Both the position numbers and the translations under genes were made by a program. A stretch of 64,000 nt of DNA from CAZICM01 sp964537685 (GTDB lineage: Bacteria; Myxococcota_A; Polyangia; Polyangiales; Polyangiaceae). Below, in pieces: positions 7,982 to 19,225 of this stretch; the stretch's first letter is position 1, and each line of letters begins with the position of its first letter. The notes beneath the pieces were generated by a model. That model made no database searches and had not been told where the DNA came from. It saw only the letters and a list, made by a program, of their open reading frames with translations. The stretch lies in assembly GCA_964537685.1 (NCBI GenBank), contig CAZICM010000006.1, positions 186,001-250,000 on the forward strand, given 5' to 3'.

Positions 7982-10900
7982 ATGAGCGTTGACACAATTC
8001 GCATGGTCCTCTCGCGCCTGCAGGACGACCCTGACAACGCGGCGGCCTGGAATGAGCTGACCGAGGCCGTTACTGCGCCCGATACGGGCGTGTCCAATGA
8101 TGACATCGAGCGATTGCTCGGGGCTGCGCGTGCCAAGCATGAGCAGCGGCGGGATTGGAGTGCCGCCGCGCGATTGCTGGAGCTCGAGTTGAGCTTTGCG
8201 GGAGGCTCATCGGTCGAGGTTCCGATGACAGCGGAGCTCGCGCGTATTTTCGATGAAGAGCTTGCCGATCCAGGCAGTGCCGTCGAAACGTACAAGCGGC
8301 TCTTGCAGATGAAGCCAGATCATCCTGCGGCGCTTGAATATGTGGAGCAGGAAGAGATCCGGCGGGCCAAGTGGAACGAGCTTTTGGAGCGGTATCGCTC
8401 GGAGGCGACAAGCGCCGAGGATGCGACGTTCAAGAGCGCGCTTCTTACGAGCGCGGCAGATACGGCCTTCCGTTATGCCCGCGAGGAGATGAAGGACACG
8501 ATTGCGGCGGAGCTCAATGAAGCTTTGTCGCTCGATCCGAAGAATCGGCGCGCGGCGAATTTGGCCGAGCTTTTGTATGGCCAGGCGGGCCAGCCGGAGC
8601 ACGTTGCGGATGTGCTTGCGCTGGTGCTGGCTGAAGGAAGCTCGAAGGAGGAGCGGGTCGCTGCGGGCCTGCGGCTCGGGCGGCTGTGCGCGAAGAAGCT
8701 AGGCGATCAGGATCGGGCGATTGCGGCCTATCAGGCCGTGATGGAGCTTTCGCCGGGCCACGGTGAAGCGCTTGGCTTCCTCGCCGAGACCTATTCGGCG
8801 GCCGGTGCTTGGGAGCACTTGGTGGCGCTCTACGAAGACCAGTTGAAGAGCGGTGTGAAGGCGAGCGAAGAGCTTGGCATCCTGATTCAAATCGCCATGG
8901 TTCACTGGCGTATGCGCGAACAGCCGGCGGAGGCGGAGCCCTATTTTGAGCGGGTCCGCAAGGCCGATCCGACTCACGCGGGCATGCTGAATTTCTTCCG
9001 CGAGTATTTGAATCAGCCTTCCGACAAGCAGCGTTTGGCGGCGATTTTGACGGATGCCCAGAAGGCGATGCCCGATGGGCCTGAAAAGAAGGCGATGGCG
9101 ACCGAAATAGCGCTGCTTGGTGAGTCGCCTGAAAACATTCAGAAGGCGATCGATCAGTACAAGGCGCTGTTGCGCGGCGATCCCGATAACCGGGTTGTGC
9201 GCGATGCGCTGAAGCGCCTGTATGCGCAGACCGATGCGCACAATGCTCTTTTGGATTTGTACAAGTACGACTTGGAGCACACGCCCGCAGCGGACGGTCC
9301 TGCCCGGGCGGCGGTGCTTCGCGAAATGGCTGCGATTTACCGCGATCGCGTGAAGAACGATTCGGCGCTGGTGACTGTGCTCACGCAGATTCTCGCGATC
9401 GATGAGCACGATACCGATGCGATGCGCGAGCTGATCCGGGCGTACGAAACCCTGGGCCGCTGGCGCGATTTGCTAACCCATCAGCAGCGGCTCGCGGAGC
9501 TCACGGAAGACGCAGACGAGAAGATCACCCTCTACCGCGCTGTGGCGCGAAGGTGGCTGGAGCAATTCTCCAATGTGCAGAACGCCATTGTCGGTTACGA
9601 GGGCGTGCTGAGCGCCGATCCGACCGATAGCGAGTCGCATCAGAAGCTGAAGGAGCTGTATCAGAAGCGGCGCGCTTGGCCGCAGATGTACGCGCTGTTT
9701 GAGAAGCAGCTTCCCCAGACGGATGGAGCCGAACGCATCGAGCTTCTTAATGAAATGGCGAAGCTCGCGGCGGAGCGGCTCGATCGAGGCGCGGACGCGA
9801 TTGTGCTCTACAAGCAGATTCTCGAGCTCGATCCAGACGCGGCCGGTGTGCTCGATGCGCTCGAAAAGCAGGCTGAGCGCGATAAAGATTTCGCGACTGT
9901 CGCCGAGGTGCTGGAGAGGCGTGTCGATGCGGCGCCGGACGATGCATCACGCCTGAATGCGCTGCAGAAACTGGGAGCGGTGTATGCCGAGCGCCTGAAA
10001 GATCCCGTTGCGGCTGCGCGCACCTGGAAACGGGTGCTGGTGCTGTCGCCGGGCCATGCAAAGGCGCTGCGTGTTCTGCGCGAGTCGTACATGGCGGCGG
10101 GCGACTGGGATGGCCTTGAAGAGCTGTACGCATCGCAAAATGACTATGAAGGCTTGGTCGATTTCCTTTCGACCGCGGCCGACAAAGCGGGCGATCCGGC
10201 GACAAAACTCGATATTTCGTTCAGAGCGGCGCGTGTGTTTGAGCAAGAGCTGGGGACGCCTGAGCGGGCGGCGCGTTCGTATGAGCGCGTGCTCAGCGTG
10301 GCGCCCAGCGATGCCCGCGCGGCGTCGGCGTTGGTGCCCATTTACGAGAAGGAAGAGAAGTGGTCGCGCTTGCCGGCGCTCTACGAAATCCTTCTCGGCG
10401 CGACGGACAATGTCGAAGATCAGGTGGGCATTCTCCGGAAGCTGGCTGCGGTGACGGGCGGTCCGCTGTCGGACAAGCAGTCGGCGCTGCATCACGCAAG
10501 GCGTGCCTACGAACTCTTGCCGGATGACGAAGGGCTTGCGCTGATGGAAGCCTGGTCGCGATCGGCCGGGTCGTGGAATCCCTTTGTTGAGGCCGTTGAA
10601 GGAAGGCTGCGCCGGGCCGAAGATTTGGATCCAGCGCAGAAGCGTTCGTTGCAGCTCAAGCTCGCGGAAGTGTACGCGCGCGAGCTGGGCAAGATCGATG
10701 AGGCGGTGGGCGCCTACCGGGAGCTCGTGCAAGGCGATCCATCGGATGTCGAAGCGATTGCGGCGCTGGATGAGCTGCTCCGGGCGAACAATCGCAAGGA
10801 CGATTTGCGATGGCTCTTTGAGCTTCGGGCGGCTCAGGTTGAAGGTCCTGATCGCGCCGATATTTTCGAGGAGTGGGCCGCTCTTGAGGAAGAGGTCTTC

Positions 10901-13900
10901 GGCGAGTCGGCGCAGGCCATTGTGCTGCTGCGCAAGGTGATTGAGCTTGTTCCGACCCGTTCGGGTGCGCTTCGTTCGCTTGCGCGCCTGCTGATTGCCG
11001 CCGGTGAAAACGAAGCTGCCGCGGCCGTCATTCTGAGCCACCGCGATGTGTCAGAAGGTGAAGAGCGGGCGCAGCGCGAGGTGGAGCTGGCGGGCCTGTA
11101 TTTCGATCGCCTGAGCCAGCCTCAAGCAGCGTTTGATGCTTGTGTCCGGGCGCTGGAGATCACGCCGCATGAAGCGGATGCGATTCATATTTTGGCGCGT
11201 TTGCTCGAAAATCCCGAAACCCGCATGCATGCGGCGGGCGTGCTCGAATCCGAGTATGAGCAGACGGCCGACTATGGCCGCCAGTCGCAGGCGCTGGGCA
11301 TTCTGCTGGAGGGCGAGCCTTCTCCGGAGCGCCGCCGCGAGCTGTATCTGAAGCTGGCGGAGGTCGAAGAGACCATGCTGAGCGCGCCGGGTTCGGCCTT
11401 TGATGCGATGTTGCGCGCGCTGGCTGAATTCCCGGGCGATCTAGAGCTTTGGGATAGGTCTTCGCAGCTTGCGGCGAGCGCCGCGCGTCCGGCCGATTTG
11501 GCGGCTGCGTACAAGGCGTATGTGATGGATGCCCGCGCCGAAGGGCATGAGCTTCCCGGCGATGTGGAGCTGAATCTCTGCGAGCGGGCGGCAACGCTGC
11601 ATGCCGAGCAGTTGGGCGATCCTGCCGGGGCGGTTCCCTATTTGGAGCGCGTTCTCACGGTAGATCCGACCAATGCGAACGCATTTGCAACCCTGAAGCA
11701 GATCCTCACGGCATCCGAGCAGTGGGAGGCGCTGGAAGCGCTGTACGAGAAGCGCATCGGCGCAACGGAAGACAGCGCCGAACGGATTGAGCTCTTAAAT
11801 GAAATTGCTCTCGCTTCCGAGGAAGTGATGGGCAATGCGGGCAAGGCGATTGGGCAGTACGAGCGCATTTTGGCCATCGAGCCCTTCCACGACGGTGCGA
11901 TTGGTTCGCTGGAGAAGCTGTATGAGCGCGAAGCCCGCTGGAAGGATCTTTCGGCGCTTCTCGAGAAGCGGCTGGAGACGGCCACGCAGGATGAGACGCT
12001 CAATATCAAGCTGACGCTCGGCCGTATTTACATCGATCGCCTGGGCGAGCCCGATCGTGCGCTTGGTCATCTGGAGGATGTGCTGGGCACGCGGGTGAAC
12101 GATGCGGATGCGCGCCACTTGGTGGAGCGGCTGCTCGATGTTCCCGAGCTTCGTTTGCGTGCTGCCAAAGTGCTGGAGGCCGTCTACGAGGCGCGCGATG
12201 AGATTCGCGCATTGGTTCGGGTGCTGGAGATTCTGAGGGGCGGCGCTCCTTCTGAAAACGATAGGCGCGAGCTATTGCGCCGCATCAGCGTGCTTCGCGA
12301 CGAGCGGCTGCGCGACGATCAAGGGGCGTTTGCAACGCTGTCCGAACTGGTTCCCCTGGAGCCCGAGGACGAAAGCGCCCGCGCCCGCTTGATTGAAATC
12401 GGCAGGAGGCTCGGTGAACACGAGCGGGTTGCCAACGTGCTGACCGCCGCCGCCGATACAAGCGAGGTCGTTCTCACCAAGGGCGCAATCCTGATGGAGG
12501 TGGCGCGCATCTATGAGGATTTGCTCGCCAACGTAGAGCGCGCCGAGCAGGTCTATCGCCGGGTGATCGGCCTCGATCCCAACGATCCGGGACTTGTGAT
12601 TCCGGCGGCCCGCTCGCTTGCCGATATCTACACATCGCGCGCGCAGCACGCCGAACTTGCCGATGTGCTGAGCATCGAGGTTCGCCTGGAGGAGAATCAG
12701 GATTCGCGCCGCTCGCTCTTTGAGCGCATTGGAACGCTTTATGAAACCGTTCTCGATAATCCTGAAAAGGCGATTGCCGCGTGGCGTTCGCGTTTGGAGG
12801 ATGACGCTGGGGACGAAGATGCGCTGAAGGCGCTGGAACGCTTGTACGAACGCACTTCGCGCTGGCGCGAGCTGGTCGAAGTGCTGAAGGCGCGCGAGCA
12901 ATCATCGACGGATCCCACCGAACGCAAGCGGACTATGGTTCGCGCGGCAGAAACACTGGCCGGCAAACTGTCGGATGTGTCGGAAGCCATCGATGCTTGG
13001 CGGGCGGTTCAGGACGATTTCGGCGCTGAGCCCGCAACGCTTTCGGCCTTGGAAACGCTCTATGAAAAAGCCGAGCGCTGGGCCGATTTGGCCGATTCGC
13101 TTGAACAGCACCTGACCATTGCCGATGAAGTTGAGACGCGCGTGGACTTGTTTGCGCGCCTGGGCGATGTGCGGCGGCTGAAGGGCGACATCGATTTGAC
13201 GGGCGCACTCGATGCGTACCGCCAGGCCCTGCTGCTAGAGCCTTCCAACGAGCGCTGCAGGGCGGCTTTGGAAGCGTTGCTCGACAACACCGACGCGCGC
13301 CGCGACGCCGCTGAAGTGCTGAGGCCGCTGTACGAGGCCGACGGCGATTCGGAACGCCTGCTGCGCGTGCTCGAAATCGAAGTAGAAACCGCCGACGACA
13401 CGGGTTCGCGGCTTGCAACGCTGGAGACGGCGCTGCGGACGGCGGAAGGCCCGCAGAACGATTCGGCGCGGGCATTCGGGTATGCGCTGCGCGGTGTTCG
13501 CGAAGCGGCGGGCGAAGCAGAAGTCGCTTCATGGATTGAAACGGTCGAGCGTCTGGCCGCTGTCACGGGGCGGTGGCCGGAGCTTTTGGAGCTCTACCAG
13601 CAGATCGTGAACGACATTCTGGACGGCGATGTGCAGCAGAACGTGCGGCTTCGCATGGGCGAGCTGGCGCGCCGGCGCTTGGACAACCGGGAACTCGCGG
13701 TGCAGCACTACCGCGCGGCGCTCGATTCGCGTTCGGATGATCGCCGCGCGATGATTGCGCTGGAAGAGCTGTACGCCGAGGCCAACGAGCTCGAAAACCT
13801 GCTTGAAATCCTAAAGATCCGCGTCGACAACGCACTCGATGACAGCGAGAAAAAGAAGCTTCTTTTCCGCATCGCCGAGCTTCAGCGCGGCCCGCTGAAG

Positions 13901-16900
13901 GACACGCGGGGCGCTATCGAAACCTACGAAGCCATTTTGGATGTGGGTCTCGAGACCGAAGCCATCGTTTCTCTCGAGACGCTGTACCGGGAATCGGAGC
14001 GCTTCAGCGACTTGATCGGCCTCTACGAGCGGCAGCTTTTCGGCAAGGTGGGCGTCGCGGCGGATCTGCACGTAAAGATTGCGACGATCGCGCGCAAGCA
14101 CACCCAAGATGTAAGCCGCGCATTCGATGAACTCGCATCGGCTCTCGGCTTGGATGCGTCGCATTCGGGTGCAGTGGCCGAGCTGGAAGAGCTGCTGACC
14201 TCGGCGGACAGCAGCGAGGAAGACAAGGCGCGCGCGGGCGAGATGCTGGAGCCTGTGTACTTGAGGCGCGCCGACTGGGCGAAGGTGAAGCTGGCGTTGG
14301 ATGCGCGGCTGAAGGCCAGCCAAGATCCGAGCGAGCGAGCGGACTTGCTCCGCCGCCTGGCCACGCTGCATGAAGAGCAACTGGAAGACTACAAAGCCGC
14401 TCTTGAAACGGTGGCGATGCTCTTCCACGAAGACATTGCGGACGAGAGTGTTTGGGCCGAACTGGAACGCTTGGCGAAGGTGGCAGGCGCCGAGCGGAGG
14501 TTGGCGGATATTTACGCGACCGAGCTTAAGGAACTGTCATCGGACGATCCGTCCAGCGCAAAGCTTGCCCGCCGCACAGGCGAGATTTTCGCGGGCCTGG
14601 GCGACACCGAAAGCGCTCTCGTTTGGTATCGGCGCGCGCATGCCTTCGAGCCCGAAAGCCAAGAGCTGTTCGATGCGATCGACAAGCTGCTCATCAAGGA
14701 AGCGCGGCACGCCGAGCGCGTCGAGCTGTACAAAGCGTCTTTGGATTACCGCTACGAGAAAGAGCGGCTTTTGGCGCTGCACACGATCGCGGAGCTTTCC
14801 CGGCGTGAGCTAAAAGATCCGGAAAAGGCCATCGATACTTATCGGGCTGCTCTCGATGTCGATGACACCGATGCGGTTTCCCTCGATGCGCTGACCGATC
14901 TGTACCGCGAGCTCGGGCGCGATCAGGATTTGGCCGATTTGTATCTGCGCCGCGCGGAGTCGGCTCCCAATGGAGAAGCGGGAGCTCCTTACCGCTTGGC
15001 GCTTGCCCGGCTGCTTCGCGACAAGCTCAGCGATACATCCGGCGCTATCGATCAGCTCGAGGCCATCGTGACCGATGTGCCTTGGCATGAAGAGGCGATT
15101 AAGGATCTCGAAGCGCTGACCAACGACGAAGATCACAAGGCGCGCGTGGTTGAGATTCTGCGTCCGCTGTATGAGCGCGCAGACGACTGGAAGATGCTGA
15201 TTTCGCTCAATGAGCGGCGTTTTGCGCTGGCTCAAGATCCGCGCGAGCAGGTCGCGGTTTTGCGCGAAACAGCCAGGCTGTGGGGCGCGCGGGGCGGTGA
15301 CGCGGTTCGCGCATTCCAGGCAACGAGCGCGGCGTTTGAGATCGATCCGGAAGATGGCGAAACCCGGGTTGAGCTCGAGCGTTTGGCTGAGCTGCTCAAT
15401 GCTTGGGAAGAGCTGGCCGCAAGCTACGAGACGGGCATCGAAAAGACGCAGGACGACGTTGTGAAGCGCGATTTGCTGAACGCCGTCGCCAAGCTCTACG
15501 ACACCAAGCTCGACGATCCGAGGCGCGCTCTAAATGCCTACCGGCGCCTATCGACCATCGATGAGCGCGATCCCGAGCCCTTGGAGGCCATCGACACGCT
15601 GGCGCTTCTTCTCGCGGATTGGCAGACGATCATCTCTGTTCTCGAGAAGAAGAGCGATCTCGTTTCCGATGACGAAAACGCTTCGATATGGAGCCGCATC
15701 GCCGAGATTAAGCTTCAAATGCTTGAAAACGTGGATGGAGCGATCGCCGCGTTTGAGCGCGCTCTTGAGATGAGCCCCGACAATACGGCGACAATCAGCG
15801 CGCTGATCGAGCTGTATGAGCCGCGCGATAATGCTCAGCGCTTGGTCGAGCTGTATCAGCGGCGCGTCGAACTCGCGAAGCCTGAAGACGGCGACTTGAA
15901 ATACTCGCTCTTGGTGCGGGCGGCGGAGTGCTACGAAAAATCGCTGAAGAGCCTTCGCGATGCGATTACCGCGCTGCTTGGCGCATTGGATGCCCGTCCG
16001 GGCGACTTGCCCGTGCTGACCACGCTGGAGCGGCTCTACCGCGTCGAACAGATGTGGGACGAGCTTCTGGAGAACCTGAAGCAGCAGGTTGGCCTGGCTC
16101 AGACGAAGGAAGAGCGCGTCAAGCTGCGCACGGCCATCGGCGATTTGTACGCCGGCCAGTTGGAGAGCCCAAGCGATGCGATTGAGCAGTATCGCTTTGT
16201 GTTTGAAGACGAGCCGGACAACGCACACGCGGTGAAGGCTGTGTGGGCTATCGGCGAGGCCCGCGAAGAGCTTCGCCTGGATGCGGCCGATGTTCTCGAG
16301 CCTGTGCTCCGGCGCGCGGCCCGCTACGAGGATTTGACTCAGATTCTCGAGCTGCGGCTGAAGGCGCAAACAGAGCCGGCCGATCGGGCGAAGACCTTGC
16401 GCTCCATCGCGACGGTGGAAGACGAGCAGCTCAAGCGACTGGACAAGGCCGAAAGCGCGCTGCTCCGGGCCTTGGAAGACACGCCGGAAGACGCGAGCCT
16501 GCACGCGGACATCGAGCAACTATGCGAGCGTTCCAGCGGATTTGGCCGCTATTGCGATGCGCTGGCGCAGAGGGCCGCTGGAATTTTCGATGCGAATGTG
16601 GCGAAGGATCTGTGGCTGCGAATCGGCCGTATTGCCGAGGAGAAGCTGAAGGACGATCGCCGCAGCGTGGAAGCGTATGCCAAGGCGGTTGAGGCGCAGG
16701 GCGACACGCCCGAGCTGCTCGAGGCTTTGGATAGGCTCTACGGACGCCTCGGTGACATGAAGGCTCTGGCCGATGTGCTTGAACGCCGCATTACGCTTAC
16801 GGCCGATGACAAGAGCCAGGCCGGGCTTTTCCACCGCTTGGCTGTCATTCAAATCGAATCGTTTGGCGAGAAGTCTCAAGGGCTTGGCACGCTTCGCCAG

Positions 16901-19225
16901 GCGCTGGAGCGCGATCCCGATCATGCTGCGGCCCGCGAAGCCTTGGAGAAACTCACCGACGTAAAAGAGCTCTTCGAGGAGGCGGCCGAGGCGCTGGAGA
17001 ACGTGTACCGCGTCCGCGGTGAGCATCTGGCGCTCGCGAAGCTCTATGAAAAGCGCATTCAGCATGCGCCGACGGCGGCTGAGCGCGTTCGTATGCGCCT
17101 CGACTTGGCCCGTGTTCTTGAAGAGCGATCCGGCGATGCAAAGGCGGCTCAGGCCGCGCTTGAAGCGGGTTTCTCGGACGATCCGGCGGACAGCGATGTG
17201 CTGGCGGAAATCGAAAGGCTCGCGCCCATCACGGGCGGCTGGAACACCGCGGCCGATGCGCTTGAGAAAGCGGTTCGCGAAAGCAAAGATTTGGTCTCCG
17301 ACACGGCAAGCGATTTGTGGATGCGCGTGGCGGGATGGCGCAAAGACAAGCTGAACGACGCTGCGGGAGCCGAACGGGCCTTCGAGGAAGCGCTCAAGCA
17401 CGATCCGACGAGCGAAAATATTCTTCGCGCGATCGAGGGCCTTCAAAGGGCTCCGGGACGCGAGAAGGAGCTCGTGGGAACGCTGCGGCGCCTCTCCGCG
17501 CTAGATGGCCTTGAGGGTCAAGCGCCGGATTTGCGCCGCGAGGCCAAGGGTCTGGCCGAGAACGTTCTCAAGGATGATGCGCTCGCGGAAGCGATTCTGC
17601 GCGACATGCTCAAATCGGACGAGAACGACGCTTGGGCACTCTCGGAACTCACCAAACTGCGTGAGAAAGCGGGCGACTTCAAAGAGGTGTTCTCGCTGCT
17701 TGTGCGGCAGGCGGAATTGGCGGCGGAAGCGGACAAAGTGCGCGAGCTGCGCCATGCGGCTGCGCAGGTGGCCCGCGAGAAGCTGTCGAACAACGCCAAG
17801 GCGATCGAGCTCTACGATGCGATTTTCGAAGACGATCCGAGCGACACGCGCGCATCGGATGCGCTTCGCGATCTCTATTCGAAGGGGAACAAGCACAAGG
17901 AGCTGCTCAAGCTTCTCTCGCGCCTGATCGATCTGGCGGAAACGCCGGAAGCCCGCAACGCCCTTCGTTTGGAGAGCGCTCAAATCTGCCTTGAGAAGCT
18001 CAACGTTATCGGCGAGGCGACGGATCATCTTCGCGCTGTTCTCGACGAGGATCCGCGCAATGCCGACGCGACCAAGCTTCTGGCTTCGCTTCTCGAGAAG
18101 ACGGGCCGCGACAAGGAGCTGGCCGAGCTCTTCACGTCCCAAATCGAGCTCGCGAAAGACCGGAACGATGTGCAGACCGAGCTCGCGTACAGCGTGCGTT
18201 TGGGCGAGGTCTACGAAACGCGGCTCAACAACGTGCCCAAGGCGATTGAAACCTACAAAGCCGTGTTGGAGCGCGATGCGCGTCAGCCCGGTGCGCTTCG
18301 GGCGCTGGCGAGGCTCTTCGAGCAAAAGGGCGACAAGGCCGAGGCTGCCAAGATGCTCGAGACCATTCTCGAGGATGTGCAAGGCGCTGAAGCCGTGAAG
18401 ACAGCGCTGCACTTGTCGAACCTCTACACGGTTCTCAAGGATCAGGATGCTGTGCGGCGTGTGCTTGAGCGCGGCTTGAAGGCGGACAACGGGGCGATCG
18501 AGATTCGCAAGAAGCTGCTCACCCTCTACGAGAAATCGCAGGCGTGGGCCGAGTTTGCCGATCTGCTCCGGGGCGATGCCGAACTCGCCGCGACACCAGC
18601 CGAAAAGGTCACGCTGTACCGCAAGGCGGCCGAGATTCATCTCGCCAAGCGCAAAGATCCGGGGGCCGCCGCCGACCTCTTGGTCAAGGCTTCCGAGCTT
18701 CAGCCCAACGATCGCGATCTCATGCTGGCGCTCTGCGATGCCTACAGCGCATCGGGCCGCGGCAAGCAGGCAGCGGAAGTGCTTCAGAAGATCATCGAGT
18801 CGTTTGGAGGCCGTAAATCGAAGGATCTTGCATCGATTCATCACCGCTTGGCCAAGGCGTACGCGGCCGAAAACGAGAAGCAAAAGGCGCTGGCCGAGCT
18901 GGATGTGGCCTTCAAGATCGATCCGGGTTCGGTGGCTGTGCTTCGCGAACTCGGCGTTCTATCCCTCGATTTGGCTTCGGAGACCGAAGACACCAAAGCC
19001 AAGAACGAACACATCGAGCGGGCCGCCAAGACCTTCCGCGCGCTTCTCCTGCAGAAGCTGGAAGACGGAGCGCCTATTACCAAGGGTGAAGTCTTCTACT
19101 ACCTCGCGGATATCAGCCACCGCCAAGGCGACGACAAGAAAGCCCTGCAAATGGTTGAACGTGCGCTCGATAACGACAAAGAGCTCGCTCCTGCGAAAGA
19201 ATTGCTCGCCAAACTGAAGAAGTGA
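7982..19225 (+). CDS. Giant TPR solenoid protein, about 3747 aa
   Basis: One uninterrupted frame of 11.2 kb encodes back-to-back TPR-like helical hairpins from end to end. The recurring pattern is AIxxYxxVLxxDPxxxxAxxxLxxLY, followed by a hairpin ending WxxLxxLYExxL; examples are AIAAYQAVMELSPGHGEALG, AIVLYKQILELDPDAAGVLD and AIETYKAVLERDARQPGALR. At 35-40 residues per hairpin this is on the order of a hundred repeats. The protein is highly charged, has almost no Cys, and shows no signal peptide, membrane segment or catalytic domain, so it is probably a cytoplasmic scaffold. The start is ATG 7982 (CGGAG upstream); GTG 7976 overlaps the ribosome site. The stop overlaps the next start (GTGA), implying translational coupling. 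TPR is certain; the role is unknown. Confidence 0.93.
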   Translation: MSVDTIRMVLSRLQDDPDNAAAWNELTEAVTAPDTGVSNDDIERLLGAARAKHEQRRDWSAAARLLELELSFAGGSSVEVPMTAELARIFDEELADPGSAVETYKRLLQMKPDHPAALEYVEQEEIRRAKWNELLERYRSEATSAEDATFKSALLTSAADTAFRYAREEMKDTIAAELNEALSLDPKNRRAANLAELLYGQAGQPEHVADVLALVLAEGSSKEERVAAGLRLGRLCAKKLGDQDRAIAAYQAVMELSPGHGEALGFLAETYSAAGAWEHLVALYEDQLKSGVKASEELGILIQIAMVHWRMREQPAEAEPYFERVRKADPTHAGMLNFFREYLNQPSDKQRLAAILTDAQKAMPDGPEKKAMATEIALLGESPENIQKAIDQYKALLRGDPDNRVVRDALKRLYAQTDAHNALLDLYKYDLEHTPAADGPARAAVLREMAAIYRDRVKNDSALVTVLTQILAIDEHDTDAMRELIRAYETLGRWRDLLTHQQRLAELTEDADEKITLYRAVARRWLEQFSNVQNAIVGYEGVLSADPTDSESHQKLKELYQKRRAWPQMYALFEKQLPQTDGAERIELLNEMAKLAAERLDRGADAIVLYKQILELDPDAAGVLDALEKQAERDKDFATVAEVLERRVDAAPDDASRLNALQKLGAVYAERLKDPVAAARTWKRVLVLSPGHAKALRVLRESYMAAGDWDGLEELYASQNDYEGLVDFLSTAADKAGDPATKLDISFRAARVFEQELGTPERAARSYERVLSVAPSDARAASALVPIYEKEEKWSRLPALYEILLGATDNVEDQVGILRKLAAVTGGPLSDKQSALHHARRAYELLPDDEGLALMEAWSRSAGSWNPFVEAVEGRLRRAEDLDPAQKRSLQLKLAEVYARELGKIDEAVGAYRELVQGDPSDVEAIAALDELLRANNRKDDLRWLFELRAAQVEGPDRADIFEEWAALEEEVFGESAQAIVLLRKVIELVPTRSGALRSLARLLIAAGENEAAAAVILSHRDVSEGEERAQREVELAGLYFDRLSQPQAAFDACVRALEITPHEADAIHILARLLENPETRMHAAGVLESEYEQTADYGRQSQALGILLEGEPSPERRRELYLKLAEVEETMLSAPGSAFDAMLRALAEFPGDLELWDRSSQLAASAARPADLAAAYKAYVMDARAEGHELPGDVELNLCERAATLHAEQLGDPAGAVPYLERVLTVDPTNANAFATLKQILTASEQWEALEALYEKRIGATEDSAERIELLNEIALASEEVMGNAGKAIGQYERILAIEPFHDGAIGSLEKLYEREARWKDLSALLEKRLETATQDETLNIKLTLGRIYIDRLGEPDRALGHLEDVLGTRVNDADARHLVERLLDVPELRLRAAKVLEAVYEARDEIRALVRVLEILRGGAPSENDRRELLRRISVLRDERLRDDQGAFATLSELVPLEPEDESARARLIEIGRRLGEHERVANVLTAAADTSEVVLTKGAILMEVARIYEDLLANVERAEQVYRRVIGLDPNDPGLVIPAARSLADIYTSRAQHAELADVLSIEVRLEENQDSRRSLFERIGTLYETVLDNPEKAIAAWRSRLEDDAGDEDALKALERLYERTSRWRELVEVLKAREQSSTDPTERKRTMVRAAETLAGKLSDVSEAIDAWRAVQDDFGAEPATLSALETLYEKAERWADLADSLEQHLTIADEVETRVDLFARLGDVRRLKGDIDLTGALDAYRQALLLEPSNERCRAALEALLDNTDARRDAAEVLRPLYEADGDSERLLRVLEIEVETADDTGSRLATLETALRTAEGPQNDSARAFGYALRGVREAAGEAEVASWIETVERLAAVTGRWPELLELYQQIVNDILDGDVQQNVRLRMGELARRRLDNRELAVQHYRAALDSRSDDRRAMIALEELYAEANELENLLEILKIRVDNALDDSEKKKLLFRIAELQRGPLKDTRGAIETYEAILDVGLETEAIVSLETLYRESERFSDLIGLYERQLFGKVGVAADLHVKIATIARKHTQDVSRAFDELASALGLDASHSGAVAELEELLTSADSSEEDKARAGEMLEPVYLRRADWAKVKLALDARLKASQDPSERADLLRRLATLHEEQLEDYKAALETVAMLFHEDIADESVWAELERLAKVAGAERRLADIYATELKELSSDDPSSAKLARRTGEIFAGLGDTESALVWYRRAHAFEPESQELFDAIDKLLIKEARHAERVELYKASLDYRYEKERLLALHTIAELSRRELKDPEKAIDTYRAALDVDDTDAVSLDALTDLYRELGRDQDLADLYLRRAESAPNGEAGAPYRLALARLLRDKLSDTSGAIDQLEAIVTDVPWHEEAIKDLEALTNDEDHKARVVEILRPLYERADDWKMLISLNERRFALAQDPREQVAVLRETARLWGARGGDAVRAFQATSAAFEIDPEDGETRVELERLAELLNAWEELAASYETGIEKTQDDVVKRDLLNAVAKLYDTKLDDPRRALNAYRRLSTIDERDPEPLEAIDTLALLLADWQTIISVLEKKSDLVSDDENASIWSRIAEIKLQMLENVDGAIAAFERALEMSPDNTATISALIELYEPRDNAQRLVELYQRRVELAKPEDGDLKYSLLVRAAECYEKSLKSLRDAITALLGALDARPGDLPVLTTLERLYRVEQMWDELLENLKQQVGLAQTKEERVKLRTAIGDLYAGQLESPSDAIEQYRFVFEDEPDNAHAVKAVWAIGEAREELRLDAADVLEPVLRRAARYEDLTQILELRLKAQTEPADRAKTLRSIATVEDEQLKRLDKAESALLRALEDTPEDASLHADIEQLCERSSGFGRYCDALAQRAAGIFDANVAKDLWLRIGRIAEEKLKDDRRSVEAYAKAVEAQGDTPELLEALDRLYGRLGDMKALADVLERRITLTADDKSQAGLFHRLAVIQIESFGEKSQGLGTLRQALERDPDHAAAREALEKLTDVKELFEEAAEALENVYRVRGEHLALAKLYEKRIQHAPTAAERVRMRLDLARVLEERSGDAKAAQAALEAGFSDDPADSDVLAEIERLAPITGGWNTAADALEKAVRESKDLVSDTASDLWMRVAGWRKDKLNDAAGAERAFEEALKHDPTSENILRAIEGLQRAPGREKELVGTLRRLSALDGLEGQAPDLRREAKGLAENVLKDDALAEAILRDMLKSDENDAWALSELTKLREKAGDFKEVFSLLVRQAELAAEADKVRELRHAAAQVAREKLSNNAKAIELYDAIFEDDPSDTRASDALRDLYSKGNKHKELLKLLSRLIDLAETPEARNALRLESAQICLEKLNVIGEATDHLRAVLDEDPRNADATKLLASLLEKTGRDKELAELFTSQIELAKDRNDVQTELAYSVRLGEVYETRLNNVPKAIETYKAVLERDARQPGALRALARLFEQKGDKAEAAKMLETILEDVQGAEAVKTALHLSNLYTVLKDQDAVRRVLERGLKADNGAIEIRKKLLTLYEKSQAWAEFADLLRGDAELAATPAEKVTLYRKAAEIHLAKRKDPGAAADLLVKASELQPNDRDLMLALCDAYSASGRGKQAAEVLQKIIESFGGRKSKDLASIHHRLAKAYAAENEKQKALAELDVAFKIDPGSVAVLRELGVLSLDLASETEDTKAKNEHIERAAKTFRALLLQKLEDGAPITKGEVFYYLADISHRQGDDKKALQMVERALDNDKELAPAKELLAKLKK

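Noticed and set aside
17501..18883. Long minus-strand open frame (about 460 codons) within the TPR gene
   Set aside because: It is antisense to a gene with strong codon bias; the reading has no domain and no ribosome site. Several similar frames lie opposite the same gene.
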